64,000 nt of DNA. It comes from Diadophis punctatus similis. Lineage: Eukaryota; Chordata; Lepidosauria; Squamata; Dipsadidae. The translations under genes were made by a program, and so were the position numbers. The notes under the pieces are model-generated. The model did not search any database. It saw nothing but the letters and a program-made list of their open reading frames with translations, and was not told the origin of the DNA. Shown here piece by piece: positions 11,372-22,700 of this stretch (positions within the stretch are counted from its first letter, which is position 1; every line of letters starts with the position of its first letter). The DNA lies in the NCBI GenBank assembly GCA_023053685.1, contig JALIGW010000014.1, positions 19,821,808 to 19,885,807 of the forward strand, given 5' to 3'.

Positions 11372-11590
11372 CATCTATGGAGATTCTCAATCATCCAGGT
11401 CATGGTTTTCCCAAAGGTGATTTTCCAAAAGGCAAGTGTACTGTTTTGGTTTTTATCCTTGAAAATATTCTGAAAAAGCTTCTTGGATTTGAAGTGAAAC
11501 ATTTTCAAGGAAAAGGGTAGGAAAGTCCAGTTGCCTTTTGAAAAAGCACCTTTGAGACAACCGTGTCATGGTTGATTGAGAATCCCCAGA
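11372..11590. repeat. Foldback repeat, 'agcttcttggatgagaagc' family, copy 1
   Basis: It opens 'ctatggagattctcaatc' and closes 'gttgattgagaatcccc', with 'ccagttgccttttg' facing 'caaaaggcaagtgtac' as inverted arms about a centre 'gaaaaagcttcttgg'. A tRNA head or coding sequence is absent. Confidence 0.75.
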
Positions 11591-11619
11591 CAGTTGTTAA
11601 GCAAAGTCATTAAGTCGAA

Positions 11620-11832
11620 TTCTATGGAGACTCGCAGTCATCCAGACCATGGTTGTCCCAGATGTTCTTTTCCAGAAGGCAACTGGACTTTCTTGGTTTT
11701 TTATTTGAAAATGTTTTGCTTCTCATCCAAGAAGCTTCTTCAATTCTGAAGAAGATTTTTGGATGAGAAGCAAAATGTTTTCAAAGAAAAAACCCAAGAA
11801 AGTCCAGTTGCCTTCTGGAAAAGCGCCTTTGG
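11620..11832. repeat. Foldback repeat, same family, copy 2
   Basis: Inverted arms 'ccagaaggcaactggacttt' and 'aaagtccagttgccttctgg' surround a tight centre 'gaagcttcttcaattctgaa'. It lies 30 bases from copy 1 in the same orientation. Confidence 0.8.
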
Positions 11833-12360
11833 TTTAAATATTAGCAGTGGAGACTGAAATAAAGAAGAGACTGTTCCTGAAGGACCTCTTGGCATTAAAA
11901 CCCTTCTCTTAGGTCAGCAGGGCTTAAATTACTTTGGGCTGAAAACTAAGGGCAGCAAAATGAGGGGGAGAAAATCTGCTTCTCTAATTCCTAAAAAATC
12001 CACATTTAACAGTCAACCTGCAGAGGGCACTTCAAGACCACAGTGAAAGAAAGAAGTTCTGCAACCGGTGGACCACTTGTTGCTATTATGGGATGCGGAA
12101 AAAAGCAAAGCCAGAAAATATCCGCATTGCTGAACATAAACAACAGCGAATAGGTTTTCATTTCTTTAAAGTCTGTATTAACAACGGGAGGACTACGGTA
12201 CCGTCTGCTAGTGCAGACAAGAATTTGACCACTTCACTTATTGCGGCTGGCAGCTGTGCTTGAAGATGGTTTCTTGAGTTAGTTTTTCCAAGCTTTCTTG
12301 GGGGGGAAATGGAAATACACTGATTTTTATCAGTGTCAGAAAAAGCACAGTCAAATTAAC
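11833..12360. other. No gene seen
   Basis: No coding region, RNA gene or recognised repeat. Confidence 0.45.
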
Positions 12361-12731
12361 TACAGGTAGTTCTTGATTTACAACAGTTCAATTAGTGACA
12401 ATTCAAAGTTACAATGGCACTGAAGAGAGACTTATGACTGTTTTTCACACTTACAACCATTGCAGCATCCCAATGGTCAGGTGATTAAAATTCCGGTGCT
12501 TGGCAAGTGACTCATATTTATGACGCTTGCAGTGTCCTGCGCTCATTAGATTCTGCGACCTCCTGACAAGCAAAGTCAATGGGGAGTCAGATTCACTTAA
12601 CAACTGCAGTGATTCACTTAACAACTGTGACAAGGAAGGTCATAAAATGGAACACAATTTACTTAACAGTCTTGCTTAGCAACAGAAATTTTGGGCTCAA
12701 TTGTGGTCATACGTTGAGGACTACCTGCATT
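12361..12731. mobile_element. Palindromic MITE
   Basis: Starts 'tacaggtagttcttgattt', ends 'acgttgaggactacctgca'. Interior blocks match the other members ('gacaagcaaagtcaatgggg', 'ttaacaactgcagtgattca'). Confidence 0.86.
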
Positions 12732-12889
12732 AGATGACCTATGGAGTGCAGGAAGAAACCTGCCATAAATACTAGAACCAGCACATTAAGAAAAAATCAT
12801 TAAAAAACATAAATCTGTGAGTTTGAAGAAATGCCCCCGTGTGGAAATCCCTCTTCATATATCACTGCTTTATATCAAACTCACTCTAG

Positions 12890-12974
12890 CAATTGTTTTT
12901 CAATCTCAGCAACTTCATTTTGTTGGCTGGGGAATTCTGGGAGTTGAGGTCCAGCCAAGGTTGTGAAACACTGC
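12890..12974. mobile_element. Small palindromic repeat, partial copy
   Basis: Contains 'ggctggggaattctgggag', 'ttgaggtccagccaaggttg' and 'gaaacactg', the right half of the same small foldback family as at 50819. Confidence 0.65.
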
Positions 12975-12976
12975 AC

Positions 12977-13340
12977 TACAGGTAGTCCTTGACTTACGAC
13001 CACAACTGAGACCAGAATTTCCATTGCTAAGCAAAGCGGTTGTTAAGTGAGACATGCCTGATTTTATAGCCTTTTTTGCAATGGTTGTTAAGTGAATCAC
13101 TCAATGAAATGACCGTTATGCAAATCTGGCTTCCTCCGTTGCCTTTGCTTGTCAGAAGCTGGTTGGGAAGATCGCCAATGGGGGTCACAGCACACCACAA
13201 CCATTGTAAATACATTACCAGTTGGCGAACTTTGCTGAATTGTTGTCATGGGGATGCTGCAATGGTTGTAAGTCCCTTTTCCAGTGGTCGTCGTAACATC
13301 AGTCGCTAAACGAATGGTTGTAAATCAAGGACGGCCTGCA
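12977..13340. mobile_element. Palindromic MITE just inside an intron
   Basis: Starts 'tacaggtagtccttgac' and ends 'aaatcaaggacggcctgca'. It ends about 65 bases beyond the splice donor of the minus-strand exon, so it sits in the first part of that intron. Confidence 0.86.
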
Positions 13341-13398
13341 CAGCTTCATTTAACAGTTAAAAGAAAGTAGTTAGATCTGATCCTGAGACCCAACAGGG

Positions 13399-13410
13399 TC
13401 TTACCTTTCC
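13399..13410 (-). promoter_or_regulatory. Splice donor of the large coding exon
   Basis: On the minus strand the sequence reads GGAAAG|GTAAGA, a near-consensus donor. The last exon base is 13405, after a complete AAG codon, so the intron is phase 0. Reading on past it gives 14 further codons before a stop, which would be intron translation. Confidence 0.85.
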
Positions 13411-15447
13411 ATTGTTTAACTCATTGAGGGAGACAATTGTACATAAGCTCATCTGGATAGGGTAATAAACATTCCCGCACTTAAAGTGTTCGGATTCTCG
13501 GGGTTTCCATGGCTGTCGTAGCAGAAAGGTGCTGCCATTTGCTCTGATAGAAGAACATTCTTGATCTAGGACCTGCTGACTGTGGCATGAGCAGGCTAAT
13601 GCTGTGCAGGGATTGTGAACGTCCTCCAAAATACTTCCTAAACTCCGAGTTTCTGCGGAGGAACCTACTGAAACACCAACACTTGGCAGAGTCCTTGCAC
13701 ACCCCGAGTTATCTCCTTGAACACTGGCATGGTGATGGTCTTCTCCTAGAGTCCTCTTGGACATCTGGTTATCTATTAATCCTTCCTCCAAATCTGGAGT
13801 ATCTTCTACACTTGTGAGGGCATTAAAATCCTCGGCAGAAGTACACACCACTTTGATATCCATTTCACTATCACACCATTCCTCACAATTCAAAGAAGAA
13901 TCCTTTTCCAGGCCTGCAATGTCCATCTCGACCTTCGTCAGATCTTGAGACTTTAACTCTTCTGTATCCAAGCTCTGGGAATCTGCTGAAACCGCAAGAG
14001 AGGACCGGGTATTCTCCAGGTCCCATGGAGGCAAAATCCAGGGATCTCCTGGAACAGAACCTGGGTCCTCATCACTTAATTTGTTAGGAAGAATCTTCTG
14101 CTTCTGCAGCAGTTCCGCATGTAAGCCATGTCCATTGAGAATCAGACAATCACGTGAACATTCTGAGAGGGGGAAAGGTGACATACGTTTTCTAAGAGGT
14201 GAACAAGGTCTTTCATTGCTGTGGTCCTTCAAGGCTTCACGAGACATCTCAGCATTGGTATCTCCTTGGAGTGGAGCTTGACCAGCTGAGATTTTGGAAC
14301 TAGGGTGATCCCACATCTCAGAATCGGGTGACATAGTTAATGAGAAACTGTTAGCATTATCATTTGCAATGATCAAAGGCTGCCTTCGATGACATCGCTC
14401 TAGCCTTTGCTGTGGTTCATCCTGAGAAAATGTCTTGGAAGATCCCCGCCATTTCCTAGCTGCCCCAGCCACACTATTAAAAAACCTAAGGACACCACCA
14501 AAATGACTTCCCTTCCCTCCATGGCCAGGCTTTTTACCCTGGCCAACGTTATCTTTGCATCCTGCAGCGAAAGCAAGACAAGGAGGAGGACTCTCCATTG
14601 GGGTTTTCAAACTCTGAAGACCCGGTTCTGCAATGGGGTTCTCCAACTTGGAACAGTCCTTGCCTGTCAACGAAACCCCCTTTAGATATCCCCAGACCTC
14701 AGAACTTCTTCCTTTCTTATTGTCGGGAGCTAATGGAGCAGATTCTCTTGTTTGAGAATGTCCTTCAGCATCCCTAGATTCTGAAGTTTTTTCAAGCTCA
14801 GGGACCACATTTTTCTGAGCCAACATGTTGTAACAATAATTATCAGCATTGCTACTACTGACTCCCAGCTCTAGGCCCCTGTGCCATTTGCTTTCGCTGG
14901 ATTCAATATCCAACACACAGCTATTTAGTTCAATATCCTCAAATGAAGAATCCAAGTCCTCAATGAAGCCAGCATAGGAGTGACGGTAAGGCCGTTGGCC
15001 GTCACTGAGCTTTCTAATCCTATGGAGCGCTTTTTGCTCAAGATCTTCTTGAGTTTCCACCGAGATGATGATAGCCTTTGCTTTGGATGTATTTCTAGAC
15101 AGACCAGAAGACCGTAGCTTCTTATAGGATCTCACTCTTTCCATGAAAGACATCTTACGATTCTGCTCCATGATCTCCACATGATCTCCAAGGAATATCA
15201 TGGATTGGGGCCGTTTGGGATTCATGGATGATCCTTTCTTGCGGCCAACAAAATTCCAAATCCAACTGCTCCTGGCCTTCTTCTTATTCTTGCCCACATC
15301 CTCTTTGCCAGGGTCACCAATGGCACCTGGATTAGAATACATCTGTTCGGTGCATCTTTCCTTTGGGTTGGCTTGAAAATTCTTGGTTCCGTATCCATTT
15401 GGAACTGGGGTAGAGCAACCATGTTGGCAATGGTCAATAAGTTCCAT
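13405..15447 (-). CDS. Large first coding exon of an unidentified protein (tentatively a long-form Asef/SPATA13-like N-terminus)
   Basis: This is an uninterrupted 2043-base frame in otherwise repeat-filled DNA. It gives about 681 residues from the ATG at 15447 (AGTATGG context) to a phase-0 donor. A TGA lies in frame just upstream (15480-15478), so an ATG in this exon is the likely start. The protein is polar and mostly disordered. It has a basic patch near residues 55-75 ('KKKARSSWIWNFVGRKK'), 'RKMSFMERVRSYKKLRSSG' near 97-115, 'SYAGFIEDLDSSFEDIELN' near 157-175 and 'GGVLRFFNSVAGAARKWRG' near 316-334, then many acidic and Ser/Pro stretches. No catalytic domain is visible; it would lie in later exons left of the window. 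Large single-exon N-termini occur in long isoforms of Rho GEFs such as SPATA13 (Asef2), and the basic/aromatic patches fit loosely. That assignment is from memory and weak. Coding status is well supported by length, splice sites and lack of repeats. Confidence 0.82.
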
Positions 15448-15518
15448 ACTTCTAATGGTAACACCCAGGTCCAAATGTCAGGCCTCCATTGTCACAAAAA
15501 GTGTCTCCTTTGCAGAAC

Positions 15519-15545
15519 CTGAGGAGGAAACAGAAAAAAAACCTA
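15519..15545 (-). promoter_or_regulatory. Splice acceptor upstream of the large coding exon
   Basis: The minus strand reads a pyrimidine-rich tract 'tttttctgtttcctcctcag' followed by GTTCTGC, a strong acceptor. The exon would start at 15518, giving about 70 bases of 5' UTR before the ATG. At least one untranslated or alternative upstream exon lies at higher coordinates. Confidence 0.75.
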
Positions 15546-16319
15546 GTTAAGCTTTCTGCCTCAAAACATAATAACCATAACATATAAAAACATAACATAT
15601 AACATATAAGAAAGGAAAGCTCCATATCCAAAAATAGTGTAACAGCTGAATCCTTACTTCACCAATATCAAAGGTTCATTTGGTTCATTAGATTCATGAA
15701 CCAGAATTCATGAGATCCTGAGCAAACACACCACCATTACTTCCTTCCTGAATTAATATTTCACAGATACTTGCTTAAGGAATCAGGACGTACTTCCATC
15801 CATCTAAACAAGCAGAATTTGATGGAAAGAAAAAGAAACCAGCATTGACCAGTGATACATCTTCTATCAGGCAGAGAAAGTCATGATTTTTGCTATCACT
15901 ATGGTACACTAAGGAGTACACTTTTCCTTAGCAAATAGCAGCTGCTGAATCTAAAGCTCAGAGTTCTCACTTCTGGCACAAATAATCTGGCTCAAATTAT
16001 CATAATTTTTGATATATATTATGCAAAGACTAAGCTCTCTGGAAAAGGCTCTAATGCTAGGAAAGTTGGAACGAAAGAAGGACAACCAACAGCAAAGTGG
16101 AAGGACTCATTACAGCAGCATTAGAAGCACCCTTGGAAGACCTGAAGAACTGGATTAGGACAGGTTGTTATGGAGAAAGTCCATCTACATGGTTATTAAA
16201 AATTGGCCCTGATTTGATGGTACCTATAATCAATCATCCAGAGGAACAAGAAATAAATACCTTCTGTTATTTCCATGCTTTGAAATAATTGGCTGACTAC
16301 CAGCTCTATTTTCTTCACT
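15546..16319. other. Intronic stretch, no gene seen
   Basis: A/T-rich single-copy looking DNA upstream (in gene direction) of the large exon. A plus frame at 16097-16288 has no support. Confidence 0.45.
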
Positions 16320-16680
16320 TCCTCTGAAAAGGAGGACTAGAGAAGACATGCTAGCACTGTTCCAATATTTGAGGGACTCCTACAAAGACAAGGAGTTATT
16401 TTGGCTATTTTCCAAAGCATCAGAAAGCAAGACAAGAAATAATAGATGGAAACAAATCAAAGAGAGAAGCAACCCAGAAGAACTAAGGAGAGATTTCCTA
16501 ACAGTGAGAGCAAACAGCCAATGAAATAGTCTGCCTTCAGAAGTTGTGGTACTCCATCACTGGAGGCTTTCAAAATGAGACTAGACAATCATTTATCTGA
16601 AATGGTATAGGGTCTTCTGCTCAAGCAGGGGCTTAGATTAGATGACCTCCAAGGTCCCTTTCAATTCTATGTTCTCTCCA
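16320..16680 (+). mobile_element. CR1 LINE 3' fragment
   Basis: Contains the CR1 C-terminal coding region in decayed form ('aggactagagaagacatg', 'ccaatatttgaggg') and the 3' UTR ('tggtatagggtcttctgct', 'ggtccctttcaattctatgt'). 5'-truncated; multiple stops. Confidence 0.88.
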
Positions 16681-17224
16681 CTGTCTTGTTTCTCCAACCT
16701 CCAACTTCTCTCAATGTGTTCCAGACTGGCTGGTCTGGTGGGTCTTGGAAGTTTTATTCCCTAATCTCTCAGAAGTTACTGTGCTCCTATCTATTATTTT
16801 AAATCAGGACATCTACTGGGCAAAAACTGAAAATAGTGGACTTTTATCTCAAGGTTAATCATTGATCCAAATCAAAAATTAATAGAATAAAATAGAATAA
16901 AGATAAAAATGGCATAGAGATGCATGATGAATAAAAAATCATAATAAGGAATGCAATATATTTTTCACACAGCAACACAGGATTTAGCCACAGTTCTAAT
17001 AATACTAGAGTTCAAATTGGAGAGTAGAATCTTTGTATAATTGAGAGTGTTTGTCTTGTTGTAAGAGATATAGATTTCTGGAATGTAAGCCCCCCAGAGT
17101 CATTGATTGAGATGAGCGGCTACAGAAATTAGATGGATGGATGGATTCTGCATGTCTGTACAGATTTTGCAATAGTTCAGTATATAGGTAATGGTTTGTG
17201 CTTAATGGTAGTGGTACCACACCA
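16681..17224. other. No gene seen
   Basis: A/T-rich, with short ATAAAAT repeats and a short GGAT run near 17130. Nothing coding. Confidence 0.45.
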
Positions 17225-17550
17225 GTGAGGCCACACTTGGAATATTGTGTATAATTTTTTTTAAAATGCTGAGACTCTTTCTAAAGAGTGCAGAGAAGAG
17301 TAATGAAGATGATAAAGGGACTGGAGGTCAAAACATATGATAGACAATTAAGGGAACAAGATATGTCTACTCTAATGAAGAGAAGGACCACGGGTGATAT
17401 GATAGCAGTCTTCAGTGCTTGAGGGGTGATCAAACAGAAGAGGGGATCAATTTATTCTCCAAAGCTCCTGAGGGCAGGACAAAAAGTAATGGGTTGAAAA
17501 GCTTGTTAAAGAGAAATCCAACCTAGAAGTAAGGACTAATTTTCTTGCCT
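17225..17550 (+). mobile_element. CR1 LINE fragment lacking its 3' end
   Basis: 'cacttggaatattgtgta', 'gagtgcagagaagagtaatg' and 'gaagagaaggaccacgggtg' are the CR1 post-RT region. It stops before the 3' UTR, at a minus-strand SINE-like copy. Confidence 0.8.
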
Positions 17551-17554
17551 AAGG

Positions 17555-17690
17555 TAGGACTAGAATTCACCATTTCCTGGTGATTGCCCCAAAGTCTCCC
17601 AGCCAGCTTTTGTGCCTAAAATGGGACTAAACTCAGTTTCCTGGGTTTTAGGCTGGCGCCTTAACGACTAAACTGGCTCTTTTGAACAAA
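17555..17690 (-). mobile_element. tRNA-type SINE, third family, minus copy
   Basis: Minus strand 'gttaaggcgccagcctaaaa', 'ggcacaaaagctggctggg' and 'ggtgaattctagtcctac' match the plus copy at 18546. The head resembles a tRNA A box; the element is short and diverged. Confidence 0.55.
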
Positions 17691-18545
17691 CTGGGGGGGG
17701 GGTGTCCCAGGAAATATGTGCCTTCAGCCACTGCAAAGATGCTTGAAGCATCAACCCATAAGAAGCATTGAGAGGCCAAGCCTTGTCAGCTGCAGCTTCC
17801 CATATCATCTGCCACAGCACTGAGAATCTTGCCCATAGTTAGCCCCAGAATTAGCTGACCGCACTGCATGACACACTCATTGTCTTACAGGACTCGGAGA
17901 ACATTAAATGGGATTGTGATTCCTGAAACAACTGCTCCCATCTGTCCCTTCTGTGGCGGAGCAGGAAAAGGACAGGCTGGCCATCTGGACCATTGTTTTG
18001 CCCAGGGAGTAAAAGCTCCAGACCGAAGCAGGGAGAAGCCTGTTTTCCCAAAGGCCTCCAAGGAAATTCTGCCTGAGTTTCAATGCCTTCATATCCGTTC
18101 CCCCTTCAGGAAGGCGAGAGGGAGGGGAGGGGAGGGGAGGAAGGAGGAACAAACAACTGGCAACCTTTGAGAGAAACCCAGACATTCTTTAAATGGAGAG
18201 CCTCAAACTTCCCCTTGAGAGAAAAGAAAAGAAAAGAAAGCATCCCCCTCCCCAAGCTCTACATTGTCACCAAAAAGTAGAAAAATAAAAAAGGAGGAAG
18301 CAGATGTTTGGGCCATACAGCTTCAGAAAGATCTTTTTCACAGTAGAGCTTTATCAGCTCAAGGGGGCCAGATAAATAATGATGCTTCACTAGTTGCTAC
18401 TCCAAAGATAAGAGTGGTCCAATGTGGTTTGTAGTGGGGAAGCTGCCGATTAACAGTGGGGAGACCCAAATTCTACTCCTTCTTCAACTCCAGAAGTTCT
18501 TCTGAAGGCCACTTTCTTTCTTAACAAAGAATCAGTATGATATAA
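17691..18545. other. No gene seen
   Basis: Single-copy looking, with a G run (17691-17702) and a purine-rich patch (18115-18155). The plus frame 17868-18170 has a CPFCGG motif but no splice or domain support. Confidence 0.4.
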
Positions 18546-18700
18546 TCGAGAAGGTGGTTAAGGCACCAGGCTAGAAAATAAGAGATGGTGAATTCTAGGC
18601 ATGAAAGCCAGCTGGGTGACTTTGAGCCAATCATCAGGAGACAGTGAGTTCGAGTCCAGCCTTACGTACGAAAGCCAGCTGGACGATGACCAGAAGACAT
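18546..18700 (+). mobile_element. tRNA-type SINE, third family, plus copy
   Basis: 'aaggtggttaaggcaccagg', 'ggtgaattctaggcatgaa' and 'agccagctgggtgactttg' match the minus copy at 17555-17690. A partial second head ('cgagtccagccttacgtac') follows. Confidence 0.55.
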
Positions 18701-19837
18701 TCAGAGCCTTTTAAGAGTCTCCAAAATTAGTGCCAGAATCACCTAAAACTCATGATTTACACAATCTCATGACGGGCAAAATCAACTACCACCAGGCATC
18801 TCAGCTATTGAGGTAGCTTGAAATAATTATTGCAGGCAACAGCAGAGGCCGGGACGTGGCCATTCTACGCAATGCATCCAACCTCTTCACAAGTTCACCA
18901 AATGGAAAAATGACAGCCAGACCTCTCACCTGAAGAAGGGAAGGCAACTCAACTCAATTAGTAATGACTCTAAGGCAACCTTCCTCGTTTATGGGCATCT
19001 CTAAATTTCTAAATACTTCAACTCCCAAATTTCTCCCATCCGTGGAGTCATCACTGACAATTCTGGGAGCTGAGACCATCACTTCTCCAAAGCCCTAAGG
19101 TGGGAGAAATGACAAAAAGCTGGAGGTTCTTCAGGACATACTAGCAGGATGAAGAAAAAGTTAGCAAGATACTAACCGCTTCACTACATGATGGTGCAAT
19201 AGAAAGGAAAGAACTGGAAACTCCTGACTTGGATGGAAGTTATTTATATTCTTTATTCGACATGGCAACCTGCAGGTATAAGCAAAATAAATATAATGAT
19301 TAGCTCAGAACAAAAAAGCTCTGAAAACTACCACATCAGGCTGACTGGAATTTGGGAACAGGTTAAATATACAGCAGGCTTAACATCTGCTAAAGAGATT
19401 CTCTAGGATCTCAGCAGGCTCAATTAGATGTTCTAACACCAAATCCGGGAAGGAAACAAACCACTGCATTAGGAAAAGGCTCAAGAACTGATGCCAAATG
19501 TTTTACACTGCGGTTGAAAAAATATTCAGGAGGGCACGTTACTTCATCAACAAATTAAGACAAGGTGGGTGAGAAGATCAAACAGCTGCATATAAGCACC
19601 ACTTAGCTCAAAGGTGGTCAGACATTGAAATCGTAATAATATCTTGGTGGGATCCAGAAGTGGCTATTTTAATAGTCATGAATCATCAGACAGTGATTTT
19701 GAGAACAAGAAGGACGTTCTCACAAAGCAGGAGATTGGGCTTGGTGGCCTTTTGCTTGCAGAAGAGCAGATTGATAATACCTATCTTTAAAGTTAAGAGA
19801 TGATAATATTGCAGCAGTGTCATTGAACATTGAACAG
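18701..19837. other. No gene seen
   Basis: Nothing coding. 18980-19095 has 'cttcaactcccaaatttctc' and 'gacaattctgggagctgag', a diverged copy of the small palindromic repeat. Confidence 0.4.
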
Positions 19838-20870
19838 CTGTGGTGGCGCATTGGTTAGAATGCAATATTTCAGGCTAATTCAACTCACTGCCAGGAGTTC
19901 GATCCTGACCGGCTCAAGGTTGACTCAGCCTTCCATTCCTTCTGAAGTCAATAAAATAAGGACCCAGACTATTGGGGGCAATATGCTGACTCTGTACGCC
20001 ATTTAAAAAGGGTTATAAAGCACAGTGAAGCAGTATATACCGTATTTTTCTGTGTATAAGACACACTTTTTCCCGCCCCAAAAGTGGGTGGAAATGTCTG
20101 TGCATCTTATACAGCTAATGTTGCAGAAGCCCTGCCCACCTGCCGGCCCCTACCCTTTGGCCTCTGCTTCCCAGCAATTTGCCTCCTTGCAGCAAACAGC
20201 AAACAGCAAACAGCCTGGCTTCAGCACAGCCTGATTTAGCACGAGCAACTGATTGGCGGTTGGATCTGCCTCCCGGAATACCACCTATCAGTTGTTCCAG
20301 GCTGCGGGGATCACCGTTGCTGCCCATCACCGCTGCTGCCTAATCACCGCCTTTGCGTGCCCCATTTTTTGACTCCACGTGTCCCATTTTCGGCCTCCAC
20401 ACGCCCCATTTTTGGCCTCCGCGCCCCCCATTTTCAGCCCATGCCAGGCGCCGCCACCTATCCCCACCGCCTGGAACGGGCCAAAAATGGGACGTGCGGA
20501 GGCCAAAAATGGGGCGTGCGGAGGCCGAAAATCGGATGTGTAGAGGCCAAAAATGGGGCACGCGGAAGTGGCAATAGGCGGCAGCGGCGATGGGCGACAA
20601 CAGTGGTGATGGGCGGTGGCAATCCCCGCAGCCTGGGACAGCTGATAGGTGGCATTCCGGGAGGCAGATCCAATGGCAAATCAGCTGCTCGTGCTAAATC
20701 AGGCTGTGCTGAAGCTGACCAGGCTGTTTGCTGTTTGCTGCAAGGAGGCAAATTGCTGAGAGGCAGAGGCAGATTTTTTTTCTTGTTTTCCTCCCCAAAA
20801 GCTAGGTGCATCTTATAGTCCGGAGCGTCTTATAGTCCAAAAAATACAGTAAGTCTAAGTGCTATTGTAA
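19838..20870 (+). mobile_element. Sauria-type SINE split by a large palindromic element
   Basis: Head 'gtggtggcgcattggttag', B box 'gagttcgatcctgaccgg', body 'ggttgactcagccttcc', then 'cacagtgaagcagta'. The tail 'agtctaagtgctattg' resumes only at 20852, after an inserted 814-bp foldback element. Confidence 0.85.
20038..20851. mobile_element. TA-flanked 814-bp palindromic element
   Basis: The ends are 'taccgtatttttctgtg' and, inverted, 'tactgtattttttggac', bounded by TA. Nearly the whole element folds back. 'cagcctgatttagcacgagc' on the left faces 'gctcgtgctaaatcaggctg' on the right, and 'gcctcccggaat' faces 'attccgggaggc'. The centre has short repeats of the 'ccaaaaatggggcgtgcgg' type in both orientations. 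A shorter relative is at 54471-54786. No transposase; Tc1/mariner-like by TA target only. Confidence 0.85.
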
Positions 20871-20962
20871 GACAAAATCTACAATTTACATACTGCACTT
20901 GCTGGATTAAAACAATATACAAAGATGTGACTTGGTGTGATTGGGAAACCTCATCTCAATTT

Positions 20963-21192
20963 GGGAAAGTTACTGGTGGCGCAGTGGTCAGAATGCAGTA
21001 TTGCAAGCTAACTTTGCCCATAGCCAGGAGTTCGATCCTGATTGGCTCAAAGTTGACTCAGCCTTCCATCCTTCCAAGGTCGGTAAAATGAGGACCCAGA
21101 TTGTTGGGGGCAATAGGCTGACTCTGTAAACTGCTTAGAGAGGCATAAAGCACTGTGAAGTGGTATATAAGACTAAGTGCTATTGCTATTCA
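20963..21192 (+). mobile_element. Sauria-type SINE, complete
   Basis: A box 'tggcgcagtggtcagaatgc', B box 'agttcgatcctgattgg', body 'gttgactcagccttccatcc', 'ttgttgggggcaataggctg', tail 'gtggtatataagactaagtg' plus 'ctattgctatt'. No insertion. Confidence 0.92.
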
Positions 21193-22504
21193 AACTTTCC
21201 AAAGCTTTGGAAGGTGTCTTCTCTTTTTAAAACAAGGGTAGTACAAAATACTTGAACAACCTGATCCAAGACAAAAGGTGAATGACTAATGAATCCCTTC
21301 ATATGTAAGCTTTGATATGATTCATGCCTGATTTTTCTTTGTTGCATTTACACCCTGCCCCCCCCTTTTTTTTGAGAAATCAAGGCAGCCCAAAGGGAGG
21401 ACTTTCTTTAATTTTCTCCCAATAATCATCTTGTGACATAGGCTAAGCAAAGGATGGGCTGATGCAACATCACTCCATGAGTCCCATGAATCTGGATCTG
21501 CCTGGAAAAAAAGTCCAACACAATTCCAAACTTTTCTTTTTCCACACACTATCCAAACTGGAAGAAATGTTCAGAAATAAATGTTGGCTTTGTTTGGGGT
21601 TTAAACATTAAATTTCTGAGAAATTTACAAGATTTTGCTTGACATCAATTTTCATAGCAGGTTTGGAATTCCTTGCTGGCATGAAAGAATTTGAAGAAAG
21701 TAATTTCCAATGGGGAAATTTAATTTAAGTGAGGAAAAGATAGGGGTGCATTTTGATGTTGGAGGCTGAGCTCACAATCAACTCAATTTTAAACTAATTA
21801 ACTTTCTTCAGTCTTTTGATGAGTTCTGATGCAGTTTATGTTTGGCTTGTTTGACAAAAACCTCAAACCCGTTTTTCCTTTGATTGCACAGTGATGTAAC
21901 TGTATGGTTTTAGTTAGAAGAGTTTCCACAATCTTAATAAGTACAGTAGTGAAAATCAGATATCTACACCACTATATAAGCCACAAATGTCACAAATACT
22001 TTTAAGACTATTCTGTTACTGGTCCCAAATGCGTCTAAGGTCAGAATTGGTCTTGAGGATGCTGACAACAAGAAAAAGGCATTTTCACTCAACTCTTCCA
22101 CCCTCCCCACCCCACCCCAAACCCCAAGGCTCCCAGACAGGATTACCAACTCTAAGATTAACCCGGTTTCTGTCTCCAGGCTTAGAAAAAGAAAAATGAT
22201 TGGGATGGAGAGAAAAGAAAGCAATGTGAAGCAGTAGTACAAGATATGAATATATATTTATACTTCAGAGGGAACAAATCACTTTTTAAAGCCACCATAT
22301 AGACATTTACATGCATAAAGGAGAAACAGGGAAATTATCTATAGAAGAACCTCTGCCTTTCTCATTCACCTGGTTTAATTACATCCACAGCCAGTCAATG
22401 CAAATCAATAGGCTGCTGGAACTCATTAGACCTAATGCATCTTCTAGTTAATTTCACTCCAGGTTTTTCATTAAACCCGACAGTGCAGCAAGGAAGGCAC
22501 ATGA
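21193..22504. other. No gene seen
   Basis: A/T-rich single-copy looking DNA, with a C/T run at 21355-21375. No supported coding region. Confidence 0.45.
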
Positions 22505-22700
22505 ATCCACAGCCTTAGCAGAAACAGAAGACTTTGGAGGTCTTCTAGTCCAACCCCCTGATCAAGCAGGAGACCGTATACCATTCCAGACAAATGGCTG
22601 TTCAATCTCTTCTTAAAAACCTCCAGTGATGGAGCACCCACAACTTCTGAAGGCCAGCTGTTCCACTGGTTTATTATTCTAACTGTCAAAAAAACAAGAG
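22505..22700 (-). mobile_element. CR1 LINE 3' fragment
   Basis: Minus-strand CR1: 'agttccatcactgg'-type blocks appear inverted as 'cctccagtgatggagcaccc', with 'ggtcttctagtccaaccccc' at the 3' end side. Short and 5'-truncated. Confidence 0.86.

Noticed and set aside
13357..13404. Fourteen further codons at the end of the large minus-strand frame
   Set aside because: They follow a strong GTAAGA donor, so they are intron. The TTG at 15474 as a start was also rejected in favour of ATG 15447.
17868..18170. Plus frame with a CPFCGG motif
   Set aside because: Single short motif, no partner cysteines, splice sites or homology visible.
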